Origin: Flammeovirgaceae bacterium SG7u.111
GTDB taxonomy: Bacteria; Bacteroidota; Bacteroidia; Cytophagales; Flammeovirgaceae
Direction: 5' to 3'
NCBI GenBank assembly: GCA_034044135.1
Contig: CP139021.1
Coordinates: forward strand, 1 to 64,000
DNA length: 64,000 nt
Under the pieces are notes generated by a model. That model made no database searches. It had not been told where the DNA came from and worked only from the letters and a program-made list of their open reading frames with translations. The position numbers and the translations under genes were made by a program. Each line of letters opens with the position of its first letter. The stretch's first letter is position 1. Of this stretch, positions 1 through 8,717 are shown one piece after another.

Positions 1-300
1 CGAGGCGTTGCCAAATCGGCAGCTGAATATAGAAGCAGGAACAATCCTCCAAGAAGTTTCCAGCAGCCTGCCAAAGTAGGTTTTGGAGTTTCGTTCCAAA
101 AAAACAAGGCGGTAAAGAAAGAAAAGCAGCGAAGAAAGAAACTGGCTCGTTATCATGGTGGGCCTACAAGCATGATTGCTAGGGCAAAATATAGGAATGC
201 TGTGTTGAAAAGCACCAGAAAACGTGGCAAGCCCAAGCCTAGGAAGCAGAAAAAGAAGAAGTTGAAATACGATCCTCAAGAAAGGAAAATATGGAACTAG
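1..300 (+). CDS. C-terminal part of an unrecognised basic protein (5' end outside window)
   Basis: An open frame runs from the first base to a TAG at 298-300, giving the last 99 residues of a protein whose start lies outside the window. The segment is very rich in Lys and Arg, with clusters such as KKEKQRRKK and PRKQKKKK, and has no hydrophobic stretch. Such a tail could bind nucleic acid or be a disordered cytoplasmic end, but I do not recognise the family. The stop is followed within about 15 bases by a strong hairpin terminator, which supports this being a real gene end. Confidence 0.6.
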   Translation, partial: RGVAKSAAEYRSRNNPPRSFQQPAKVGFGVSFQKNKAVKKEKQRRKKLARYHGGPTSMIARAKYRNAVLKSTRKRGKPKPRKQKKKKLKYDPQERKIWN

Positions 301-312
301 CCTGATGGCTAC

Positions 313-357
313 CCCCAACAAAAAGAGCTCCCACATCGGGAGCTCTTTTTGTTGGGA
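313..357 (+). terminator. Strong intrinsic terminator
   Basis: A near-perfect inverted repeat (CCCAACAAAAAGAGCTCCC against its complement ending at 356, with a five-base loop near 333-337) contains a run of T on the descending arm. It sits just after the stop codon at 300. Because the arms carry both A and T runs it could also work in the opposite direction. Confidence 0.75.
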
Positions 358-456
358 GCGAGAGGAAGTCACTCATTTATCTGAGGCTCTTTTCACAAAG
401 GATTTCATCCATTCATCTGACTTAATGAAATCTTATGGAAAAACTTACGTAAAAAT

Positions 457-490
457 TACGGAAACTATATAACATTTAAAAGTTTCCGTA
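457..490. promoter_or_regulatory. Probable TetR operator (10-bp inverted repeat)
   Basis: TACGGAAACT at 457-466 is perfectly inverted as AGTTTCCGTA at 481-490, with a 14-base spacer. The right arm touches the candidate -7 box at 489-496. The repeat lies upstream of a TetR-family gene that heads an efflux operon, a normal place for an autoregulatory operator. That the TetR protein binds here is inference. Confidence 0.5.
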
Positions 491-496
491 GTTTTG
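489..496 (+). promoter_or_regulatory. Candidate -7 promoter box for the efflux operon
   Basis: TAGTTTTG matches the Bacteroidota -7 consensus TAnnTTTG. No good -33 TTTG is found 19 bases upstream; that space is occupied by the inverted repeat at 457-490. It is the only exact match I saw between the terminator at 313-357 and the regulator gene. Confidence 0.35.
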
Positions 497-625
497 CATT
501 ACTAAACATAGGTAAACGTAGGGTTTGCAAACAGCTACTTATCATCAATCAGTTCAGATTGATGATAGCTACAAAGAGCGGCGCTGTTTGACAAATAGGC
601 AAAACTCACAAGACGAATTAAACAT

Positions 626-1255
626 TTGGATACACAAAAGAGAATTTTAGAGGAAGCGATCAGCTTGTACCTGAAATTTGGAGCGCGTAGGGTAACGATG
701 GACGATATTGCCAATAGCTTAGCCATATCGAAAAAGACTATTTATCAGTATTTTAAAGATAAGGATGAAATAGTGGCCATGGCTATCAAGGGGATTTTGG
801 AGAAAGAAGAGGCTGAGATAGATAAGCTAGTTAAAAATGCAGGAAATGCAATAGAGGGTTTTATCAAGGTTACAGAGTATTTCAGAAAAGTTATGAGGTC
901 TATTAACCCAACCTTGCTTTATGATTTGGAAAAATATTACCCCAATGCATGGGCTGTTTATAAGGGACACCAAGAAGACTGCCATCTTACCTCACTTAAA
1001 AATATGTTGGAAAGGGGAAAGGAAGAAGGCGTGTTCCGAAAAGAAACAGATATTGAGGTATTGGCGCTTATGCGTGTCCATCAGGTTCAGTTGGGTTTTG
1101 ACCAGAAAATTTTCCCCATCCATAAGTTTGATTTGTTTGAGGTTCAGTACCAACTGGTAGTGCATTTTATGTATGGGATTTCCACCTTGGAGGGTGCAAA
1201 ACAACTCCATGAATATTTTTCAAAAGTATCGTATCTTAACAATCAAAAAAACTAA
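626..1255 (+). CDS. TetR/AcrR family transcriptional regulator
   Basis: A DNA-binding repressor of 209 residues, the usual length for TetR proteins. Residues about 5-50 form the helix-turn-helix domain, with the typical GARRVTMDDIA and SKKTIYQYFKDKDEIV stretches; the rest is the variable ligand-binding and dimer domain. The start is TTG: an in-frame TAG lies upstream at 596-598 and no ATG precedes the conserved helix. The gene is four bases from the TolC-like open frame and heads an efflux operon. It probably represses its own operon through the inverted repeat at 457-490. The inducing ligand cannot be read from the sequence. Confidence 0.9.
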   Translation: MDTQKRILEEAISLYLKFGARRVTMDDIANSLAISKKTIYQYFKDKDEIVAMAIKGILEKEEAEIDKLVKNAGNAIEGFIKVTEYFRKVMRSINPTLLYDLEKYYPNAWAVYKGHQEDCHLTSLKNMLERGKEEGVFRKETDIEVLALMRVHQVQLGFDQKIFPIHKFDLFEVQYQLVVHFMYGISTLEGAKQLHEYFSKVSYLNNQKN

Positions 1256-1303
1256 CAGTTGTCAGTTGAATATTCGTATCGTATTGAAAATCAAACAAAA
1301 AGT

Positions 1304-2686
1304 ATGAGTTTAATAAAACGATTTTTAGGAATCATTGGGGCGGTACTGCTTAGTACTATGGCTCTTTTTGGGCAAACGGCTCCAGATAAAGAGGCTTTTA
1401 CACTGCAAGAATGTATAGAATATGGGTTCAAAAACTCAGTTTCAGCCAAGAATGCATTTATAGATGTAGAGATATCTAAGGCTAAAGTGAAGGAAATAAG
1501 AGCGGATGGATTGCCGCAAATAAATGGTTCTGCAGGTATTACTGATAATTTTGCCATACAAACTAGTTTCTTACCTGCAATCTTTTTTGCGGATGATCCG
1601 ATCAATAATCCTCCTCCTCCAGATGCTAAGCCAGTTCCGGTTAATTTTGGTGTTCAATATTCTGCAAATGGAACTGTCACCGCTCAGCAGCTTTTGTTTG
1701 ATGGAGTGTTTTTCTTGGGTTTAAAAGCGGCAAAAGTTTATACAGAATTAGCGAGTCAATCGTATCATAAAACTAAAATAGACCTTTCCAAAGCCATTCA
1801 TTCTGCATATTATGGAGCACTAGTGAGCAAAGAACAATATGACCTTACGGTGCAAAACTTCAATAGGCTTGATACGCTTTTGAGGCAAACTACTGCTCAG
1901 TATGAAAACGGGTTTTCAGAAAAAATAGATGTAGATAGGATTCGGGTGACCTATAACAACACTAGGGCACAGCTTTCTTCACGTGAACGTTTGTACAACT
2001 TAAGTCTGAATCTGTTGAAATATCAGATGGGATATGACATAGCCCAACCAATAGAGCTTACTGAAAAGTTGGACGATTTGGCAATTTTAAATGCTGAGTT
2101 TGACGAAACTGGATTTGATTATACGCAGCGCATTGAGTTTACTCTTTTGGAAACCCAAAGGACACTTGATGAGATGAATATGAAGCAGTTCCAGTATATG
2201 TATTATCCAAAACTTTATTTGAATGCGAATGGTGGTGCAAACTCAGGAACTAATAAATATACAGACTTGGGGATACCTGACAACTGGTTTGGCTTTGGCT
2301 CGTTTGGTGTTTCCTTGACTGTGCCGATTTTTGATGGTATGAGGAAGCGTAATCAAATCTCCCAGGCAAGGCTTGAAATGCAAAAAACGGAGAACCAATT
2401 GATGGATTTAGAAAACATGATCAATGTAGAGGTGGTTCAGACTAAGATCAATTATCAGAACAGCTTCGATAATTTTAAACTGGCCGAGGAGAATATGGAG
2501 CTTGCACAAGAGATTTTTAGAGTGACCAAGATCAAATTCCAAGAAGGATTTGGCTCTAGCTTGGAAGTAGTAGATGCTGAAACATCTTACAAAGAAGCGG
2601 AAACAAATTATTTCAATGCAATGTATGATGCCTTGCTCGACAAGGTAGAATACTTGGCTTCTACAGGTCGATTACTTGAGTACTAA
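1304..2686 (+). CDS. TolC-family outer membrane efflux channel
   Basis: The outer-membrane channel of a tripartite RND efflux system. The 460-residue product begins with a signal peptide (MSLIKRFLGIIGAVLLSTMALFGQ), followed by the long alpha-helical repeats of the OEP family; SYKEAETNYFNAMYDALLDKVEYLASTG near the end is typical of TolC homologues in this phylum. An in-frame TTG at 1259 would add 15 polar residues before the signal peptide, so I prefer the ATG at 1304. It lies between the TetR regulator and the adaptor gene, and is probably co-transcribed with both. Confidence 0.9.
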   Translation: MSLIKRFLGIIGAVLLSTMALFGQTAPDKEAFTLQECIEYGFKNSVSAKNAFIDVEISKAKVKEIRADGLPQINGSAGITDNFAIQTSFLPAIFFADDPINNPPPPDAKPVPVNFGVQYSANGTVTAQQLLFDGVFFLGLKAAKVYTELASQSYHKTKIDLSKAIHSAYYGALVSKEQYDLTVQNFNRLDTLLRQTTAQYENGFSEKIDVDRIRVTYNNTRAQLSSRERLYNLSLNLLKYQMGYDIAQPIELTEKLDDLAILNAEFDETGFDYTQRIEFTLLETQRTLDEMNMKQFQYMYYPKLYLNANGGANSGTNKYTDLGIPDNWFGFGSFGVSLTVPIFDGMRKRNQISQARLEMQKTENQLMDLENMINVEVVQTKINYQNSFDNFKLAEENMELAQEIFRVTKIKFQEGFGSSLEVVDAETSYKEAETNYFNAMYDALLDKVEYLASTGRLLEY

Positions 2687-2761
2687 TTCTTATAACAGCT
2701 TTTTTATTTTAAAAATGAAAGGCTATCAAACGTTAATCCACTAATCAATAAAATTGATAAA

Positions 2762-3934
2762 ATGATAAATCTAAAAAGAATCGCATTACTCCTTGTTGTG
2801 TTTTTGGCTTACAGTTGCGCCGAAACTGAGGATGATTTATCTGTAGCTGAGAAAAAGCAACAGCTAGAGCAATACAAAAAAGAATTTGCCACTTTAAAAA
2901 CTAAAATTGACAAGCTCGAAACCGAGATCAAAAAGGTGGAGAATGTTGATCCGAAAGCTGGCTTGAAGCGAGTGGAAACACTGACGCTTTCACCTCATAC
3001 ATTTGAGCACTTTATAGAGGTTCCTGGTAATGTGAAGTCGAAGCAGAACGTGATGGTGAACCCAGAAATGAACGGCATTATCTTGAAGAAATTTGTGGAA
3101 GAAGGGCAGAGGGTGAAAAGAGGTGATGTTTTGATAGAAATAGATGCGGTGCTTATCAGAAAAGGCATTGAAGAAATTGAAACTCGATTAGCTTTGGCCA
3201 AGACCCTTTTTCAGCGCCAAGAAAACCTTTGGAAGCAAGAGATCGGTTCTGAGGTTCAATTTCTGCAAGCAAAAAATGAGAAAGAAGCCTTGGAGCGCTC
3301 GCTTGAGTCGCAAAAGGAGCAACTGGCCAAAGCATTTGTGAGGTCTCCTATAGATGGGGTAGTGGATGAATTCTTTGTAAATAGGGGTGAAATGGCTTCG
3401 CCAAGTGTGAGTATAGCAAGGGTGGTAAACCTTTCTGTAGTAGAGATTGATGCAGACGTGTCAGAATCATACATTGCCCATGTAAACAAAGGAGATTCAG
3501 TTGTGGTCAACTTTAAGGCAATAGGGAAAGAAATAAAGTTGCCTATTCGCTATGTAGGTCAATTTATCAATCCAGAGAACAGGACTTTTCGCATAGAAAT
3601 GAAAGCTAATAACAAGACTGGATTGTTGAGACCAAATACCTTGGCAGTAGTCAAAATCAATGATTTCACCAAAAAAGGTGCAATTACTGTCCCTTCCAAC
3701 GTAATTCAGCGCTCTACCACAGGAGAAAAATTCTTGTACATAGCCCAACAAGAAGGAGACCTTGAGGTGGTAAAAAAAGTTTTTGTGGAAATCTCGAAGT
3801 CGTACGAAGGGCAAACACTGGTAACCAAAGGCCTTTCTACTGGAGATATGGTGATAGTGGCAGGGTATAGCGATGTGATTGATGGAGAGAAAGTGAATGT
3901 GGTGAATAAGTTAAGTATGTTAACTTCTAAATAA
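2762..3934 (+). CDS. Efflux RND periplasmic adaptor subunit (HlyD/MFP family)
   Basis: The adaptor that links the inner-membrane pump to the TolC-like channel. The 390-residue product starts with a lipoprotein-type signal ending near AYSC (Cys19), then an acidic coiled coil (about residues 28-60), the barrel-sandwich hybrid segment with EGQRVKRGDVLIEID, an alpha-hairpin, and the SPIDGVVDEFFVNRGE return strand. The membrane-proximal domain follows (ITVPSNVIQR). The gene ends 11 bases before the pump gene, so the two are one transcription unit. Confidence 0.92.
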   Translation: MINLKRIALLLVVFLAYSCAETEDDLSVAEKKQQLEQYKKEFATLKTKIDKLETEIKKVENVDPKAGLKRVETLTLSPHTFEHFIEVPGNVKSKQNVMVNPEMNGIILKKFVEEGQRVKRGDVLIEIDAVLIRKGIEEIETRLALAKTLFQRQENLWKQEIGSEVQFLQAKNEKEALERSLESQKEQLAKAFVRSPIDGVVDEFFVNRGEMASPSVSIARVVNLSVVEIDADVSESYIAHVNKGDSVVVNFKAIGKEIKLPIRYVGQFINPENRTFRIEMKANNKTGLLRPNTLAVVKINDFTKKGAITVPSNVIQRSTTGEKFLYIAQQEGDLEVVKKVFVEISKSYEGQTLVTKGLSTGDMVIVAGYSDVIDGEKVNVVNKLSMLTSK

Positions 3935-3945
3935 TCCAGATAGAA

Positions 3946-6900
3946 ATGGAAGAAAATAAAGAAAAGAATGTCGCTCGTGAGTTTGGGTTGAGTTCGTTCT
4001 CGATCAATAATAGTACGAGTGTGTTCATATTGACCGTGATCTTGATTCTCTTTGGGATGGTTTCATATACCTCTATGCCCAAAGAGCAGTTTCCCGAGGT
4101 GGTGATCCCTACGGCCTATGTGAATACGCCTTACCCTGGCAACTCTCCGGTAGATATCGAAAACCTTATTACAAGGCCAATAGAAAAAGAGCTGAAATCC
4201 ATTAAGGGCATCAAAAAGATCACCTCTACTTCCGCACAAGATGTATCGATCATTGTGGTGGAATTTAACGAAGGCACAGAAATATCTAAAGCGCTGACAG
4301 ATGTGAAAGATGCCGTGGATAAGTCGAAAAGGGAGTTGCCCAATGATTTGGACCAAGACCCTACGGTGATGGAAATTGATGTTACCGAAATCCCGATCAT
4401 GGTTATCAACATCTCTGGTGATTATGAGATAGACCAGCTCAACGACTATGCCGAATGGCTAGAAGATGAACTTGAGACGCTCAAAGAAGTATCGAAAGTA
4501 GATATTAGCGGGTCGGTAGAAAGGGAGATCCAGATCAATGCAGATCTTTTCAAAATGGATGCGAGGATGGTGACCTTTGATGACATTGCCAACGCCGTTG
4601 CTGCGGAAAACTTGACGATGTCAGGGGGAGATATTCTTACCGAAGGGTATCGTAGGTCGCTCAGGGTAAGTGCTGAGTTCGAGTCGGTAAAGGAAATTGA
4701 AAACATTATAGTTAAGTCTGAGAACCAAAACACTATCTACCTTAAAGACATAGCTGAAGTAGTAGACAGCTATGTGGAGCGGGATAGCTATGCAAGGCTG
4801 GCTACCAATGAGTTTGCCACTGAGGGGAACAACCCAGTGGTGTCGCTCAATGTGGTGAAGAAAGGTGGGGAGAACTTGATCAATGCAGATACTAAGATCA
4901 GAGAAATATTAAAAGAAGCGAAGGGCAAGCAGCTGCCTGAAAACTTGGACATAGTTCTTACCAACAACCAAGCAGATAATATGAACCGCCAAGTGGATAA
5001 CTTGGAAAACAGTATTTTCTCAGGGGTAATACTTGTAGTATTGGTATTGCTTTTCTTTATGGGCTTGAGAAACGCCTTGTTTGTAGGTTTGGCAATTCCT
5101 ATGTCGATGTTCCTTTCGTTCATTGTGTTAAGCTTTATAGGGTTCACTATCAATATGATGGTGCTCTTTGCGCTCATACTGGCACTGGGGATGCTGGTGG
5201 ATAATGCCATTGTGGTAATCGAAAATATTTACAGGCTCAAAGAGCTGGGCTATACGAATTTGCAAGCCGCCAAAGAAGGGGTTGGCGAGGTAGCGGTAGC
5301 TATTATTAGTTCTACAGCCACTACACTCGCAGCATTTTTGCCACTTGCCTTTTGGGGAGGGATGATCGGTGAATTTATGAGCTATTTGCCTATTACACTC
5401 ATCATTGTACTTTCCAGCTCTCTGTTTGTTGGCTTGATTATCAACCCTGTTGTGGCAGCAGCCTTCATGAAGGTGGATAATGGTAAACACCAACCAAAAA
5501 AGAAGAAGCTGACTATTTTGGCAGTGGCATTGATAGTATTGGCTATCCCATGCTATTTTGTTATGAGTAGCTACACATTTGCCAACTTGTTGATGTTGTT
5601 TGCCATCCTTTCTTTATTGAATGCCTATACGTTTAAACCTTTAGCTTATTGGTTCCAAAACACACTGTTGGTGAAAATGGAGAACATCTATTTGAAAACG
5701 CTTCGCTTTTCATTGAAAGGTTCTTTGCCTTATGTATTCTTTGGGGGAACGCTTGTGGTGCTTGTGTTTGCATTCATGTTGTTTGGTGCTAATCTTCCTA
5801 AAATTGTTTTGTTCCCAGAAAACGAGCCAAACTATGTGTATGTATATGCCGAGTCTGCTTTGGGTACAGATGTAGAAACGACCAACAAAATTGCTGTTCA
5901 GATAGAGAAAAAGGTTTTTGAAGTACTAGAGCCATATAGTGATATAGTAGAATCTATTGTGACCAATGTGGGTAAAGGAACGGGTGATCCGAATGCGGGA
6001 CCTGCTAACGATATTACTCCACACAAAGCTAAAGTTTCTATTGCATTTGTTCAGTTCCAAGAAAGGCAAGGGGTTAGTACTGCCGAGCTTCAAAAGAAAA
6101 TTGGAGAGGCTTGCCGAACTATTCCTGGAGTAAAAATCACTACGGAGAAAGAAAATATGGGACCTCCGGTAGGAAAACCCATTAGTATTGAGGTGACTGG
6201 TGAGGATTATGTGAGTCTGATCCAAGAGTCGGAAGCGATCAAAAATATCATTGAACAATCGGGCGTGCCGGGCATAGAGCAGTTGAAGCTGGAAGTGGAA
6301 ACAGGCAAGCCAGAGTTGCTGATCAACATAGACAGGAACAAGGCCCGCCGCTATGGGCTTTCTACCAACATGTTGGCTTCTACCATGAGGACGGCAATTT
6401 ATGGAAGAGAGATTTCCAAGTTTAAAGATGGAGAGGACGATTACCCAATTCAGCTACGATTGAAAGATGAATACAGGTACAATATTTCCGCTTTGAACAA
6501 CCAGCGACTGACCTTTAGGGACAACAAGGGTAAGTTTCACCAAATTCCAGTTTCGGCTGTGGCTAGTTTGGATTACAGTACCACTTTTGGTTCTGTGAAA
6601 AGGAAAGATTTGGACAGGGTAATTACCGTTAGCTCAAACGTGATTGATGGATACAATGCCAACGAGGTAGTTGCCGATATTAAAAATGTACTGGAAACTC
6701 ATGAATTACCCGAAGGATATTCTTTCAAGTTTACGGGTGAGCAAGAAGACCAAGCAGAGTCGGTAGCCTTTTTGGGCAGGGCTATGATTATTGCCGTTTG
6801 TGCTATTTTCATGATCCTTGTTTCTCAATTCAATTCCCTAACAAAACCTTTCATTATCATTGGTTCGGTAGTGTTCAGTATGATCGGGGTATTCTTGGGA

Positions 6901-7401
6901 ATTGTGATCTTTGGCGATGATTTTGTAATCATCATGACAGGTGTGGGTATAATTTCCCTTGCCGGTGTGGTGGTAAACAATGCCATTGTACTGATTGACT
7001 ATACAGACTTAGTGGTGAAGAGGAAAAAAGAGGAGCTAGGTTTGGGCGAGAAAGAATCGCTGTCGAAAGCTGACCTCATAGAGTGTATAGTAACTGGCGG
7101 TTATACGAGGCTTCGTCCCGTATTGCTTACGGCAATTACCACGGTACTCGGTTTGGTGCCTTTGGCCACTGGTTTCAACATCGATTTCTTTGGACTGTTT
7201 GCCAGGTTTGAGCCCGAAATATACATGGGTGGGCAAAATGCCGACTTCTGGGGCCCTATGGCCTGGACGGTAATTTACGGCCTGGTATTCGCAACCTTCC
7301 TTACCTTGGTAATTGTACCAGTAATGTACTTGCTCACCGAGCGCTTCATCAACCTAACAAAAAGGGTTGGGGAAAAAGCCGAAGCTGTGGCTACGGAATA
7401 G
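3946..7401 (+). CDS. Efflux RND transporter permease (AcrB/HAE1 family)
   Basis: A proton-driven inner-membrane pump that moves substrate from the periplasm into the adaptor-channel pair. At 1151 residues it is longer than AcrB (about 1050). TM1 is near residues 25-45, a large periplasmic loop follows, then TM2-6 with the proton-relay motif LGMLVDNAIVVIENI (Asp419, Asn420); the second half repeats this with GVVVNNAIVLIDY. Two extra hydrophobic stretches (about residues 522-562) sit between TM6 and TM7. The substrate is unknown; the split of Asp in the first half and Asn in the second is the usual arrangement. Confidence 0.95.
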   Translation: MEENKEKNVAREFGLSSFSINNSTSVFILTVILILFGMVSYTSMPKEQFPEVVIPTAYVNTPYPGNSPVDIENLITRPIEKELKSIKGIKKITSTSAQDVSIIVVEFNEGTEISKALTDVKDAVDKSKRELPNDLDQDPTVMEIDVTEIPIMVINISGDYEIDQLNDYAEWLEDELETLKEVSKVDISGSVEREIQINADLFKMDARMVTFDDIANAVAAENLTMSGGDILTEGYRRSLRVSAEFESVKEIENIIVKSENQNTIYLKDIAEVVDSYVERDSYARLATNEFATEGNNPVVSLNVVKKGGENLINADTKIREILKEAKGKQLPENLDIVLTNNQADNMNRQVDNLENSIFSGVILVVLVLLFFMGLRNALFVGLAIPMSMFLSFIVLSFIGFTINMMVLFALILALGMLVDNAIVVIENIYRLKELGYTNLQAAKEGVGEVAVAIISSTATTLAAFLPLAFWGGMIGEFMSYLPITLIIVLSSSLFVGLIINPVVAAAFMKVDNGKHQPKKKKLTILAVALIVLAIPCYFVMSSYTFANLLMLFAILSLLNAYTFKPLAYWFQNTLLVKMENIYLKTLRFSLKGSLPYVFFGGTLVVLVFAFMLFGANLPKIVLFPENEPNYVYVYAESALGTDVETTNKIAVQIEKKVFEVLEPYSDIVESIVTNVGKGTGDPNAGPANDITPHKAKVSIAFVQFQERQGVSTAELQKKIGEACRTIPGVKITTEKENMGPPVGKPISIEVTGEDYVSLIQESEAIKNIIEQSGVPGIEQLKLEVETGKPELLINIDRNKARRYGLSTNMLASTMRTAIYGREISKFKDGEDDYPIQLRLKDEYRYNISALNNQRLTFRDNKGKFHQIPVSAVASLDYSTTFGSVKRKDLDRVITVSSNVIDGYNANEVVADIKNVLETHELPEGYSFKFTGEQEDQAESVAFLGRAMIIAVCAIFMILVSQFNSLTKPFIIIGSVVFSMIGVFLGIVIFGDDFVIIMTGVGIISLAGVVVNNAIVLIDYTDLVVKRKKEELGLGEKESLSKADLIECIVTGGYTRLRPVLLTAITTVLGLVPLATGFNIDFFGLFARFEPEIYMGGQNADFWGPMAWTVIYGLVFATFLTLVIVPVMYLLTERFINLTKRVGEKAEAVATE

Positions 7402-7427
7402 ATCGAATAGCTTTTTAGATAAAAATG

Positions 7428-7461
7428 AAACAGGCTGTCCTTTTGAGCAGCCTGTTTTTTT
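7428..7461 (+). terminator. Intrinsic terminator of the efflux operon
   Basis: AAACAGGCTG at 7428-7437 pairs with CAGCCTGTTT at 7448-7457 around a ten-base loop and runs into seven or more T. It lies 26 bases after the pump stop codon and before the convergent meaB gene. Confidence 0.8.
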
Positions 7462-7489
7462 ATGCTAATGGTGAAGAAGAAAAACTCAA

Positions 7490-8557
7490 CTAGGCCTTAC
7501 TATAAATATCAATCAACTTCTGCGCAGCGGCATAAGCAGGCATCGTACCCAAAGCCACTTGTTGCTCATGATCTTTGAGAATTGCCACAATTTTTGGATC
7601 GTGGTAAAAGCTGTCGATCAGTTCGTCTTTTATGCTGTCTTTCATCCATTGCAAATTCTGCTTTTGCCTGTTTTTTTCGAACCAGCCATTTGCCGTGGTT
7701 TTTTCTACGAACTCTTCCACATTTCCCCAGAGCTTATCTATTCCTGTTTTTTCCAAGGCTGAGCAGAGCGTTACTTTACAGCTCCAGTTCGATTCGTCGG
7801 GGCGGAAAAGGTGCAGCGCATTTTTGTATTCCCCTTTGGCAAGCCTTGCTTTTTTGAGGTTATCGCCTTCGGCTTTGGTAATAGCCAATCCATCCGCCAT
7901 TTCCATAATTCCTTTTTTGATTCCTTGGAGCTCGTCGCCTGCGCCAGCAAGCATCAGCAGCAAAAAGAAATCGACCATGCCTTTCACGGCTAGTTCCGAT
8001 TGCCCCACGCCCACGGTTTCTATCAGCGTAACATCAAAGCCTGCTGCTTCGCAAAGCAACATGGTTTCCCTTGTTTTTCTGGCTACTCCACCCAAAGAAG
8101 CTCCCGCTGCCGAAGGTCGGATATAGGCGTTGATGTCTTGCGCCAAGGTTTCCATTCGCGTTTTGTCGCCCATGATGCTGCCCTGCGTTTTTTGGCTAGA
8201 AGGGTCAACGGCCAGCACAGCTATTTTTTTTCCTTGTTTTATGATATGGTGACCCAGTGTTTCTATGAGCGTACTTTTGCCAACACCGGGCACACCCGTA
8301 ATCCCTATCCGGATGGAGTTTCCCGTGTGGGGCATTATGCGCTCCAAAATTTGCTGGGAAAGTTCCACATCGCTGGGTAGGCTGCTTTCTATTAGAGTGA
8401 TGGCTTTGCTCAACGTATATCGGTTTCCTGCCAAAATCCCTTCCACGGCTTCTTCCACCGAAATTCTTTTTTTTCTATATGTTTTCATAGATGATTTTTC
8501 ATCGTTTGCGTCTCTTTCTGTCGCTTGCGAAGGTAGGGTACTAGCGAATAATTTCAT
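7490..8557 (-). CDS. meaB: Methylmalonyl-CoA mutase-associated GTPase MeaB
   Basis: A G3E-type P-loop GTPase that protects and reloads adenosylcobalamin-dependent methylmalonyl-CoA mutase. In the 355-residue reading the Walker A motif GVPGVGKS is at 88-95, followed by AVDPSSQKTQGSIMGDKTRM and the ETVGVGQSE switch segment, all diagnostic of MeaB/ArgK. The first 23 residues are not conserved-looking; an internal ATG at 8486-8488 gives 332 residues, close to the family length, and may be the true start. The mutase genes are not in this window. It is transcribed alone, convergent with the efflux operon. Confidence 0.93.
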   Translation of the reverse strand: MKLFASTLPSQATERDANDEKSSMKTYRKKRISVEEAVEGILAGNRYTLSKAITLIESSLPSDVELSQQILERIMPHTGNSIRIGITGVPGVGKSTLIETLGHHIIKQGKKIAVLAVDPSSQKTQGSIMGDKTRMETLAQDINAYIRPSAAGASLGGVARKTRETMLLCEAAGFDVTLIETVGVGQSELAVKGMVDFFLLLMLAGAGDELQGIKKGIMEMADGLAITKAEGDNLKKARLAKGEYKNALHLFRPDESNWSCKVTLCSALEKTGIDKLWGNVEEFVEKTTANGWFEKNRQKQNLQWMKDSIKDELIDSFYHDPKIVAILKDHEQQVALGTMPAYAAAQKLIDIYSKA

Positions 8558-8717
8558 AGGTGTACAGGCTGTTTTTAAGTAAGATTGAAAAGCGGCTCGG
8601 TGTTACCGAATAGGAGTTTTTACTCTGTTTTATTGATATTTCCCATTTTTTGTTGTAAAAAGCATGAAAACCTAACTTAGGAACAAGTTCTGGGCAACCG
8701 ATCAACATATTTGAAGT

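Noticed and set aside
1259-1303. TTG start for the TolC-like channel
   Set aside because: It would put 15 polar residues before the signal peptide, so the ATG at 1304 is preferred.
7632-8126. Plus-strand 164-codon frame within meaB
   Set aside because: It is a shadow of the minus-strand meaB gene, Ser/Pro-rich and without domain features.
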